DNA from: Dwaynesavagella gallinarum
GTDB taxonomy: Bacteria; Bacillota; Clostridia; Clostridiales; Clostridiaceae
NCBI GenBank assembly: GCA_019120235.1
Contig: DWVN01000126.1
Location: forward strand, 1-7,687
Length of the DNA: 7,687 bases
Direction: 5' to 3'
Below the pieces are notes generated by a model, which did no database searches, was not told where the DNA came from, and saw nothing but the letters and a program-made list of their open reading frames with translations. The position numbers were made by a program, and so were the translations under genes. Below are positions 1-5,791 of this stretch, in pieces (the stretch's first letter is position 1; each line of letters opens with the position of its first letter).

Positions 1-952
1 CACATTGAATTTTTTCAGTTTCACAAAATGAAATGTATTTAGCGTTTATTTCAATTGGAGATTTGAAAAATTCAAAATCCACACCATCTATTTGAGTTTC
101 ACTTATCTCATGTTTACTAGCAGGCATATCTTCAAAACCTTTTCTATAAACAATTTTTACATTGGATCCATTTCGTTTTGCAGTACGTGCTGCATCCATA
201 GCAACATTTCCTCCACCTATAACTATAACATTTTCCCCAAGTCTATAAGAGTTTGGAGATACTAAATAATCTATTGCGTAATGAACATGTCCAAGGGTTT
301 CTCCTTTTATATTTAAAGATTTTGGTTCCCCAACTCCAGTTCCTATAAATATAGCATCATAACCATCACTAAATAACTTATCAATTGTAATAGATGGTCC
401 AATTAAAACGTTGTATCTAATTTTAACTTCTAAATCTAAAAGACATTCTTCTATTTTATCTAAAATATTTTTATTTAATCTAAATTCAGGTATTCCATAT
501 CTTAATACACCACCTAAGTTTGAATTTTTCTCAAAAATAGTAATATCGTATCCAAAATTTGATAGCATGAAAGCCATAGATATACCAGAAGGTCCTCCAC
601 CTATTATGGCAACTTTTTTATTTAAATATTTTTCTTTTTTGAACTTTTTTTCATATAGGTATTTTGATGATATATGATTTTCTATTTCATAAAATTTTAC
701 AGCATTATTTTTAAAATTTAGTATGCAATTTCCAAAACATTGATCTTTATGATAACAAACAATTGAACATATAAGAGATAGAGGATTATTTTTAAAAAGT
801 ATTTCTCCAGCTTCGTGTAAATTTTTATTTTTATATAGTTCAATTATTTTTGGTATATCTGTACTTATAGGGCAGTGAGATTTACATTTTGGTTTTTTAC
901 ACAATAAACATTTATTGTTTTCTTCTAATAGAAATTCATCATGATTACTCAT
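1..952 (-). CDS. GltD/NfnB-like Fe-S flavoprotein NAD(P)H oxidoreductase (partial, C-terminus beyond the left edge)
   Basis: 317 codons are visible from an ATG at 950-952, preceded by AAGGAGA 9 nt upstream. The reading frame stays open to the window edge, so the C-terminus is missing. Two cysteine clusters of the glutamate-synthase beta-subunit N-terminal type are seen: C15, C18, C23, C27 (followed by Pro) and C62, C66, C72, C76. These should hold [4Fe-4S] clusters. An FAD-binding Rossmann motif lies at about 114-123 (VAIIGGGPSG), followed by GGVLRYGIPEFRL at 147-159. A second nucleotide site lies at 242-258 (VIVIGGGNVAMDAARTA), and VYRK at 268-271 gives an arginine typical of NADPH-preferring members. 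The family moves electrons between NAD(P)H and a partner subunit or ferredoxin in the cytoplasm. Members include GltD, NfnB/SudA, PreT and homotetrameric GltA-type proteins. The partner that would decide the role (glutamate synthase large subunit, NfnA-like subunit) would lie outside the window, so no symbol is given. Full-length relatives have roughly 410-490 residues. The family assignment is strong and the physiological role is open. Confidence 0.9.
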   Translation of the reverse strand, partial: MSNHDEFLLEENNKCLLCKKPKCKSHCPISTDIPKIIELYKNKNLHEAGEILFKNNPLSLICSIVCYHKDQCFGNCILNFKNNAVKFYEIENHISSKYLYEKKFKKEKYLNKKVAIIGGGPSGISMAFMLSNFGYDITIFEKNSNLGGVLRYGIPEFRLNKNILDKIEECLLDLEVKIRYNVLIGPSITIDKLFSDGYDAIFIGTGVGEPKSLNIKGETLGHVHYAIDYLVSPNSYRLGENVIVIGGGNVAMDAARTAKRNGSNVKIVYRKGFEDMPASKHEISETQIDGVDFEFFKSPIEINAKYISFCETEKIQC

Positions 953-980
953 ACAAAAAATTCTCCTTTTATGGTTGTTT

Positions 981-1010
981 AAAATATTTTTATAAAATTC
1001 CAACTATCAA
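981..1010 (-). promoter_or_regulatory. Possible sigma-A promoter of the oxidoreductase gene
   Basis: Reading the minus strand, TTGATA (1005-1010) and TATTTT (981-986) are 18 nt apart and lie about 30 nt before the start codon. They follow the dnaB terminator, so the gene needs its own promoter somewhere in 953-1060. The region is so AT-rich that other pairings fit nearly as well, for example TTAGTT with TATAAA at 17 nt. Confidence 0.3.
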
Positions 1011-1055
1011 AAACTAATTAGAATTAATTATACATCAATTAACAAATAATAATAA

Positions 1056-1094
1056 TAAAATAAAAAGAGTATTTAAAAAAATAAATACTCTTTT
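1056..1094 (-). terminator. Rho-independent terminator of dnaB
   Basis: A perfect 13-bp inverted repeat has arms 1063-1075 and 1082-1094 (AAAAGAGTATTTA and its complement) around a 6-nt loop. On the minus strand the second arm runs into CUCUUUUUAUUUUAUU, a good U tract. The right arm overlaps the last two bases of the dnaB stop codon region (1093-1094), so the terminator is built onto the end of the gene. On the plus strand the U run is only four long, and no plus-strand gene needs it. Confidence 0.85.
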
Positions 1095-2412
1095 AATGTA
1101 CATTATCTAGATTTACAAATTTTGAATATTGTCCTATCCATGCAAGTTTTACAGTTCCTACTTCTCCATTTCTATGTTTTGCAATAATACATTCAGCAAT
1201 ATTTTTAAATTCAGTATCTTTATTGTAGTATTCATCTCTATATAAAAGTAAAACAATATCTGAGTCTTGTTCAATTGATCCTGATTCTCGTAAATCAGAA
1301 AGCATTGGTCTGTGATCAGATCTTTGTTCTGGTGCACGAGAAAGTTGAGAAAGTGCAATTACTGGACAATCAATTTCTTTTGATAAAGCTTTTATAAATC
1401 TTGAAATTTCAGATACTTCTTGTTGACGACTTTCAGTTCTTGTATTTCCACTCATAAGTTGAAGATAATCTATTATAATTAAATCAATTTCGTTAGAAAA
1501 TTTTAGTTTTCTACATTTTGCTCTCATTTCTGAAATTGAAATATTTGGAGTATCATCTATAAAAATTTTAGCATCAGCAAGTGTCCCTATTCCACTGGCT
1601 AATTTATCTAAGTCTGAATCATCTAACATACCTGTTTGGAGTTTTTGCATGTCTATTTTTGTAATAGAAGATATTAATTTATTTGTTAATTGTTCTTTAC
1701 TCATTTCTAGAGAAAATATTAATACGGTTTTTTTATCTTTAATAGCTACATTTTCTGCAATATTTAATGCAAAGGTTGTTTTTCCCATAGATGGACGAGC
1801 TGCAATTAAAATCATTTGAGATTTTTGAAAACCAGAAGTTTTCATATCTAAATCATAAAAACCAGAAGATACTCCAACAAATGAATTTTTATTTATATAT
1901 AAGTTTTCAATATTAGAGAGAGTTCTATCTAAAATATTGCTTATTGATTCTATTTGAGATTTATCTTCTGATAAAGACATATCAAAAATATTTTTTTGTA
2001 TGTTTTCAATTAAAATATCTGGATCTTCTTTTTTGTAAATTTTCTCTAAAGTATTGTTTGACAAATCAATTAATTTTCTAAGCTTAGAATTATCTTTTAT
2101 TATTTTTATATGTGTTTGTATATTTGCAACAGTTGCAATTGAATCTGAAATTTCTGTTATGTAAGTAGAACCACCTGAAGATTCTAAAAGATTATCTTTT
2201 TTCAAATATTCAATTAGAGAAATTATATCTATATGTATATCTTTTAAAAATAATTTTTTTATGGTTTTAAAAATATGTTTGTGGGCATCTTTATAAAAGT
2301 CATTTGTATTTAGAGTTTCAATTACCTCATAAATAATATTTTTGTTTATAATCATTGCCCCTAAAACAGTTTGTTCTGATTCTATATTGTTTGGTGAAAT
2401 TTTATTTTCCAT
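1093..2412 (-). CDS. dnaB: Replicative DNA helicase DnaB
   Basis: 439 residues, the usual length for DnaB. The protein is the ring-shaped 5'-3' helicase that unwinds DNA ahead of the replication fork and works with primase. The N-terminal domain begins with NIESEQTVLGAMI (9-21), the standard DnaB opening. The RecA-like C-terminal domain has Walker A ARPSMGKT (205-212), the catalytic-Glu segment SLEMS (234-238) and Walker B LIIIDYLQLM (311-320). It also has the conserved stretch LSQLSRAPEQR (354-364) leading into SDLRESGSIEQDSD (372-385), and KHRNGEVGTV (412-421) with the arginine-finger residue R414. No intein or truncation is seen. The ATG at 2410-2412 follows AAGGAC at a normal distance. 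It has its own promoter, back to back with that of the XRE-cupin gene, and its own terminator, so it forms a single-gene transcript. In many Clostridia it instead follows rplI and a Lon-like gene on the same strand. Confidence 0.98.
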   Translation of the reverse strand: MENKISPNNIESEQTVLGAMIINKNIIYEVIETLNTNDFYKDAHKHIFKTIKKLFLKDIHIDIISLIEYLKKDNLLESSGGSTYITEISDSIATVANIQTHIKIIKDNSKLRKLIDLSNNTLEKIYKKEDPDILIENIQKNIFDMSLSEDKSQIESISNILDRTLSNIENLYINKNSFVGVSSGFYDLDMKTSGFQKSQMILIAARPSMGKTTFALNIAENVAIKDKKTVLIFSLEMSKEQLTNKLISSITKIDMQKLQTGMLDDSDLDKLASGIGTLADAKIFIDDTPNISISEMRAKCRKLKFSNEIDLIIIDYLQLMSGNTRTESRQQEVSEISRFIKALSKEIDCPVIALSQLSRAPEQRSDHRPMLSDLRESGSIEQDSDIVLLLYRDEYYNKDTEFKNIAECIIAKHRNGEVGTVKLAWIGQYSKFVNLDNVH

Positions 2413-2444
2413 AATCTTGTCCTTATTTATAAAACTTTACTTCT

Positions 2445-2473
2445 ATTAAACTATTGTAAAGAGGTTATGTCAA
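2445..2473 (-). promoter_or_regulatory. dnaB promoter
   Basis: On the minus strand a perfect TTGACA (2468-2473) is followed after exactly 17 nt by TTTAAT (2445-2450), five of six matches to TATAAT. This lies 32 nt upstream of the dnaB ATG, leaving a short leader that carries the AAGGAC ribosome binding site (2419-2424). The -35 box touches the -35 box of the opposite promoter. Confidence 0.75.
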
Positions 2474-2479
2474 TTGACA
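2468..2479. repeat. 12-bp palindrome formed by two abutting -35 boxes
   Basis: TGTCAATTGACA is a perfect palindrome made of TTGACA on the plus strand (2474-2479) and TTGACA on the minus strand (2468-2473) with no base between them. It gives each divergent gene a consensus -35 box. A dimeric regulator could also read it as an operator, but that is inference. Confidence 0.8.
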
Positions 2480-2503
2480 AATAAAATAATATTAAATTAT
2501 AAT
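2474..2503 (+). promoter_or_regulatory. Promoter of the XRE-cupin regulator gene
   Basis: TTGACA (2474-2479) and TATAAT (2498-2503) are both perfect consensus hexamers, with an 18-nt spacer. Transcription should begin near 2510, giving a leader of about 45 nt before the ATG at 2556. A second TATAAT at 2508-2513 has no -35 box at a workable distance. Confidence 0.8.
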
Positions 2504-2515
2504 AGTTTATAATTT
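2494..2515. repeat. Inverted repeat spanning the -10 box (candidate operator)
   Basis: The 9-bp arms AAATTATAA (2494-2502) and TTATAATTT (2507-2515) are perfect complements around TAGT. The repeat covers the TATAAT of the plus-strand promoter. It is all A/T in the arms, so chance is a real alternative. The position is one where a bound repressor would block transcription. Confidence 0.4.
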
Positions 2516-2531
2516 TAAACTTTAAGTTTAA
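2515..2531. repeat. 17-bp inverted repeat just downstream of the start point (candidate operator)
   Basis: TTAAACTT (2515-2522) and AAGTTTAA (2524-2531) are perfect complements around a single T. The repeat lies from about +5 to +21 of the predicted transcript of the XRE-cupin gene. Many autoregulated HTH_3 regulators bind short palindromes in this position. Whether this one is bound is inference. Confidence 0.45.
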
Positions 2532-2545
2532 TATTTATTAATTAT

Positions 2546-2549
2546 GGAG
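2546..2549 (+). promoter_or_regulatory. Ribosome binding site that fixes the XRE-cupin start
   Basis: GGAG lies 6 nt before the ATG at 2556. The in-frame ATG at 2544 overlaps this GGAG and has only A/T-rich sequence with no Shine-Dalgarno match before it, so 2556 is the start. Confidence 0.85.
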
Positions 2550-2555
2550 ATTATT

Positions 2556-3098
2556 ATGAAAATAGGTAAGAAGATAAGACATTTGCGTATAAAAAATGGG
2601 TTAACTCAAGAAGAGCTTGCAGATAGGAGTGAATTATCAAAAGGATTTATATCTCAACTTGAAAGAGATTTAACTTCTCCATCTATTGCAACTCTTGTTG
2701 ATATATTAGAATGTTTAGGAACTAACTTAAAGGAATTTTTTAGTGAAGAAAATAATGAAAAAATTTGTTTTAGTAGTGATGATTATTTTGTAACTAATAA
2801 TGAGGAACTTAAAAATAATATACACTGGATAGTACCTAATTCTCAAAAAAATAAAATGGAACCAATTATTGTACATTTAGAAAAAGGAGGGAAAACTTTA
2901 AAAGAGGATCCTCATGAAGGAGAGGAGTTTGGATATGTGTTTCAAGGAAGTATATATTTAAATCTTGGAAGTAGAAAAATAAGAGTAAAAAAAGGAGAGT
3001 GCTTTTATTTTTCACCAATAGTAGACCATTACATAGAAAACACATCAAATTCAATTGATGCACAGGTCCTTTGGATAAGTACTCCTCCAAATTTTTAA
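2556..3098 (+). CDS. XRE-family transcriptional regulator with C-terminal cupin sensor domain
   Basis: 180 residues from the ATG at 2556. Residues 6-60 form an HTH_3 (Cro/C1-type) domain with LTQEELADRSELSKGFISQL (16-35), where SKGFISQLER (28-37) is the recognition-helix region. Residues about 102-175 form a single cupin_2 domain, with PHEGEEFGYVFQG (119-131) and a later H158. H120, one or more of the acidic residues E121, E123 and E124, and H158 are candidate metal or ligand contacts. The tail VLWISTPPNF is typical of Firmicute proteins of this layout. Regulators of this type bind DNA as dimers and sense a small molecule through the cupin. In several Clostridia close look-alikes sit next to potABCD polyamine transport genes, so a polyamine link is possible, but no transport gene is in this window. 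It is the only plus-strand gene here, divergent from dnaB and convergent with the Lon-like gene. Two inverted repeats at its promoter suggest autoregulation. Confidence 0.92.
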   Translation: MKIGKKIRHLRIKNGLTQEELADRSELSKGFISQLERDLTSPSIATLVDILECLGTNLKEFFSEENNEKICFSSDDYFVTNNEELKNNIHWIVPNSQKNKMEPIIVHLEKGGKTLKEDPHEGEEFGYVFQGSIYLNLGSRKIRVKKGECFYFSPIVDHYIENTSNSIDAQVLWISTPPNF

Positions 3099-3102
3099 TC
3101 TT

Positions 3103-5028
3103 TTAAATATTTTTAACTAAATCACTATCTTTAAATACAAAACTTGTTATATCATTTATTGTCTCAGCACAAATTACTTTTATATCTGTTAAGTCTTTAG
3201 GTATATCATTTTCATTTTCTTTTGGTATTATTACGTATTTTAAGCCTTTTCTTCGTGCTGCATATATTTTTTCAAATATTCCACCAACAGGTTTAATTTT
3301 TCCTTTAATGGAAATTTCACCAGTTATAGCAATATCTTGCCTTATAGGTTTATTTAAAATAGAGCTTAATATACATATTGTTATTGCAGCTCCCGCAGAA
3401 GGTCCATCTATTTTTCCACCGCCAATTGCATTTAAATGAACATCATAATCATTTAAATCTATTCCTGTTAATTTTCTTATAACAGTAGATGCGTTAAATA
3501 CAGAGTCTTTTGTCATAGATCCTGCGGTTTCATTAAATCTAAACTTTCCTTTTGATGTTCTCTTAGCTTTGAAAGTTTCTGATTCAAAATCAAGAATTGA
3601 TCCTAAGAATCCAGAAACACCTAAACCTTTTATAAGTCCTACTTGTTCATCAAAATCTTTAGAAATTTTTATAAAAGGAGAAGTTCTTGAAGAAGATAAA
3701 ACTTCTTTTGTAATTTCTTTAGTTATTTTAATTTTTTCATTATCTTTTAAATCTTTATTTTTATAAAGAGCATATCCGTAACAATCACTTATTATATTTG
3801 TGGCTTTTCTTCCTTCAATGCAGTGTTCACTTATAATTTCAGAAACACCATCTTCAAGTTCAACATTTAATTTATTTGAAGCATTTATTACAATTGTTTC
3901 AATATCTTTGGACGTTAAGGGTTCAAAATATATTTCAGCGCATCTAGAGCGAAGAGCAGGATTTATTTCATGAGGTTCTCTTGTAGTAGCTCCAATTAAA
4001 ATAAAATCAGCGGGTGCTCCATGTTCAAATAAAAATTTAACATATTTAGGTACATTTTCATCATCAGGATCGTAATAAGCAGATGAAAAATCAACTTTTC
4101 TATCTTCTAAAACTTTTAAAAGTTTGTTTTGAAGAATAATATCTAACTCTCCGATTTCATCTATAAAAAGTATTCCTCCATGAGCATCTGTTACAAGACC
4201 TGGTTTTGGTTCAGGAATACCAACTTCTGCTAAATCTTTTTTGCTTCCTTGATAAATTGGATCGTGAACAGAACCTAAAAGAGGATTTGTAACTTCTCTA
4301 GGATCCCACCTTAAAGTTGTTCCATTTACTTCTATAAAATTTGATTTTTCATTAAATGGAGTAAAACTAAATTTTTTAGCTTCTTCAAGAGCAATTCTTG
4401 CAGCAGAAGTTTTACCAACTCCAGGAGGTCCGTAAATTAAAATATGTTGTGGATATGGAGAAATAAGTTTAGATATTAAGGACTTAATTGAGTTTTTCTG
4501 ACCAATTATTTCATCAAAAGATTGAGGTCTTAATATACTTTGTATATTTTTATTAAGATTCTTTTTAGTGAGCATTTCAAGTTGAGCATATTTTTTAAGT
4601 GTTTTTGTATTTTCAGGACCTTTATTTTTCTTTATAATTTGTAATTTAATTTCATCAATATACTTTTCTTGTTTTTCATTTAGTATTGCTTCAACTTCGC
4701 TTTCAAGTTTACTTTGAATATATCGTCTACTAATTTCTTCTACGATTATATCTCTTGTTTTTAAATATGTTTCTTCTAATTGTTCATTAGAAGGAATTTC
4801 CATTAAAGATTTCCCATCACTAGCTATTACATTTATTGCATAAAGTTTTTCATTAACGTTTTTACTTGAAATATGTTTAATTAATTTAAATTTAGATGCT
4901 CTAGCTTTTATAGTATTTTTATCAAATAATTTTTCAAGCATTTCGTATAATATTTTTACTCTAAATTCAATATCATTACTTTTTTGTAGTAACTTCTCAA
5001 TTTCATCTATTGTAACTTCTGATTTCAA
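3103..5028 (-). CDS. lonC: Lon-family ATP-dependent protease, LonB/LonC type
   Basis: 641 residues. The start is TTG at 5026-5028, preceded 5 nt upstream by GGGGGAG (5034-5040); the first internal Met is residue 30. The long Lon substrate-binding N-terminal domain is absent. Residues 1-160 are charged and probably helical. The AAA+ module has Walker A GPPGVGKT (200-207), Walker B ILFIDEIGEL (286-295), sensor-1 region IGATTREP (345-352), arginines in NPALRSRC (356-363) and a sensor-2-like GRKATN (406-411). The protease domain (about 450-635) has the catalytic serine S544 in GGGKIDGPSAGAA (536-548). The lysine partner is K587 in GGIFEK, 43 residues later, the same spacing as the E. coli Lon dyad. 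Both active sites look intact, so this should be a soluble ATP-dependent protease. Length, layout and position next to rplI match the clostridial LonC group, which is reported mainly from endospore formers. Whether this organism sporulates cannot be told from here. It is probably translated from the rplI transcript. Confidence 0.93.
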   Translation of the reverse strand: MKSEVTIDEIEKLLQKSNDIEFRVKILYEMLEKLFDKNTIKARASKFKLIKHISSKNVNEKLYAINVIASDGKSLMEIPSNEQLEETYLKTRDIIVEEISRRYIQSKLESEVEAILNEKQEKYIDEIKLQIIKKNKGPENTKTLKKYAQLEMLTKKNLNKNIQSILRPQSFDEIIGQKNSIKSLISKLISPYPQHILIYGPPGVGKTSAARIALEEAKKFSFTPFNEKSNFIEVNGTTLRWDPREVTNPLLGSVHDPIYQGSKKDLAEVGIPEPKPGLVTDAHGGILFIDEIGELDIILQNKLLKVLEDRKVDFSSAYYDPDDENVPKYVKFLFEHGAPADFILIGATTREPHEINPALRSRCAEIYFEPLTSKDIETIVINASNKLNVELEDGVSEIISEHCIEGRKATNIISDCYGYALYKNKDLKDNEKIKITKEITKEVLSSSRTSPFIKISKDFDEQVGLIKGLGVSGFLGSILDFESETFKAKRTSKGKFRFNETAGSMTKDSVFNASTVIRKLTGIDLNDYDVHLNAIGGGKIDGPSAGAAITICILSSILNKPIRQDIAITGEISIKGKIKPVGGIFEKIYAARRKGLKYVIIPKENENDIPKDLTDIKVICAETINDITSFVFKDSDLVKNI

Positions 5029-5033
5029 ATTAT

Positions 5034-5040
5034 CTCCCCC
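5034..5040 (-). promoter_or_regulatory. Ribosome binding site supporting the TTG start of the Lon-like gene
   Basis: GGGGGAG on the minus strand ends 5 nt before TTG at 5026-5028. No ATG or GTG in this frame has a comparable site nearby, and the stop codon of rplI lies just upstream (5055-5057). Confidence 0.8.
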
Positions 5041-5054
5041 TTAAATGTATAAAA

Positions 5055-5507
5055 TTAATTATCATCTTCATTAATAACTTTTAATACCATGTTTACTGAA
5101 ACTTCTGGGCATAATTTTATAGAAATTGGGTAATTACCTAAAGCTTTCACTTGATCAAATGATATTTTCTTCTTATCTAAATTTAAATTAAAAAGAGAAT
5201 TAATTTCATTACAAATGTCTTTAGAAGTAATTGAACCAAATAATTTTCCATTATTTCCTATTTTAGTTTTTATTATGATTTCTTTTCCTTTTATATTTTT
5301 TGCAATTTGTTGAAATTCCTCAACCTTTTGTACGTGAGCTTGACGCTCCTTTTCTTTTTTATAGTTTAATGTATTTAAATTTGAGTCATTAGCTTCAATT
5401 GCAAGTTTTTTTGGAAACAGAAAGTTTCTAGCATATCCATCAGATACTTCTATTAAATCATCTTTTTTACCTACATTTTTAATATCACTTGTTAATATAA
5501 CTTTCAT
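5055..5507 (-). CDS. rplI: 50S ribosomal protein bL9
   Basis: 150 residues from the ATG at 5505-5507, the normal length for bL9 (about 148-150). The protein binds 23S rRNA through its N-terminal domain and extends from the large subunit near the L1 stalk. The signature is complete: G13 in NVGKKDD, then VSDGYARNFLFPKKLA (21-36). A charged connecting helix follows at about 45-75. The C-terminal RNA-binding domain begins near 78, with the conserved GKLFGSITSKDI (87-98). The frame stays open 25 codons further upstream to a TTG at 5580-5582, but that stretch has no ribosome binding site and does not resemble L9. The GGAGGT at 5514-5519 sets the start at 5507. The Lon-like gene follows after 26 bp, so the two are likely one transcript. 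Confidence 0.98.
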   Translation of the reverse strand: MKVILTSDIKNVGKKDDLIEVSDGYARNFLFPKKLAIEANDSNLNTLNYKKEKERQAHVQKVEEFQQIAKNIKGKEIIIKTKIGNNGKLFGSITSKDICNEINSLFNLNLDKKKISFDQVKALGNYPISIKLCPEVSVNMVLKVINEDDN

Positions 5508-5513
5508 AAAAAT

Positions 5514-5519
5514 ACCTCC
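5514..5519 (-). promoter_or_regulatory. Ribosome binding site that fixes the rplI start
   Basis: GGAGGT, a full anti-Shine-Dalgarno match, sits 6 nt before the ATG at 5505-5507. It excludes the longer upstream reading-frame extension. Confidence 0.9.
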
Positions 5520-5580
5520 ATAAAAGTTAAATAAAATTATGTTAGTACTTAATATTTTAGTTTTAATATTTTTATTTTTC

Positions 5581-5597
5581 AAGATTTATTAAATCTT
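5581..5597. repeat. 17-bp inverted repeat in the rplI leader
   Basis: AAGATTTA (5581-5588) and TAAATCTT (5590-5597) are perfect complements around one T. It lies about 75-90 nt before the rplI start codon. No U tract follows on the minus strand, so it is not a plain terminator. It could be a small hairpin or operator, or chance in A/T-rich sequence. Confidence 0.3.
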
Positions 5598-5640
5598 TTA
5601 TTTAGTTATATTTTAGAGAAATACTAAAAAGGTAAAATTC

Positions 5641-5734
5641 ATTGCATTAATATTATGTAGTATTGTTAAAAAATTATTTAAAAATTCTTAATTAAGTAAT
5701 GTAAATATATATATATTTGTATATTTTCATCCAA
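5641..5734 (-). promoter_or_regulatory. Region with candidate rplI promoters
   Basis: The metG transcript should end at 5746-5788, so rplI needs a promoter in the 284-bp gap 5508-5791. Two minus-strand pairs fit loosely. One is TTGGAT (5729-5734) with TATATA (5706-5711), 17 nt apart. The other is TTAACA (5664-5669) with TGCAAT (5641-5646), also 17 nt apart. Neither is convincing alone. The remainder of the gap is A/T-rich, holds an (AT)n run at about 5705-5716 and shows no plausible small gene. Confidence 0.25.
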
Positions 5735-5744
5735 AAATAGATTT

Positions 5745-5788
5745 AAATAAAAAAACAGATGAAAATTATTTATATTTTCACCTGTTTT
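5745..5788 (-). terminator. Rho-independent terminator of metG
   Basis: The arms 5752-5766 and 5774-5788 pair over 15 positions around a 7-nt loop. The single mismatch on the plus strand becomes a G-U pair in minus-strand RNA, so the hairpin is complete only in that direction. The stem runs into a U-rich tail (seven U, then AUUUAAAU). It begins 3 nt after the metG stop codon. Confidence 0.85.
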
Positions 5789-5791
5789 AAT

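Noticed and set aside
411..677. Plus-strand open frame of 88 codons opposite the oxidoreductase
   Set aside because: It lies entirely antisense to a gene with full family motifs and has no ribosome binding site or recognisable sequence.
2544..2555. Upstream ATG at 2544 as start of the XRE-cupin gene
   Set aside because: It overlaps the GGAG used by the ATG at 2556 and has no Shine-Dalgarno sequence of its own. Family proteins begin at the equivalent of MKIGKKIR.
3043..3060. CATCAA/TTGATG hairpin inside the regulator gene as a terminator for the Lon-like gene
   Set aside because: The stem is only 6 bp with a weak following U run, and it lies inside coding sequence; it may well be chance.
3569..3766. 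Plus-strand open frame opposite the Lon-like gene, with similar short frames at 2866-3090 (minus), 1158-1358 (minus) and 6009-6227 (plus)
   Set aside because: All are shadows inside genes with clear family motifs, with low-complexity translations and no ribosome binding sites.
5508..5582. 25-codon N-terminal extension of bL9
   Set aside because: It begins with TTG without a ribosome binding site, is not conserved in bL9, and the GGAGGT before 5507 lies inside it.
5705..5716. (AT)n run as a repeat element or origin-like unwinding region
   Set aside because: It is only about 12 bp in a genome that is mostly A/T, with no DnaA-box-like sequences around it.
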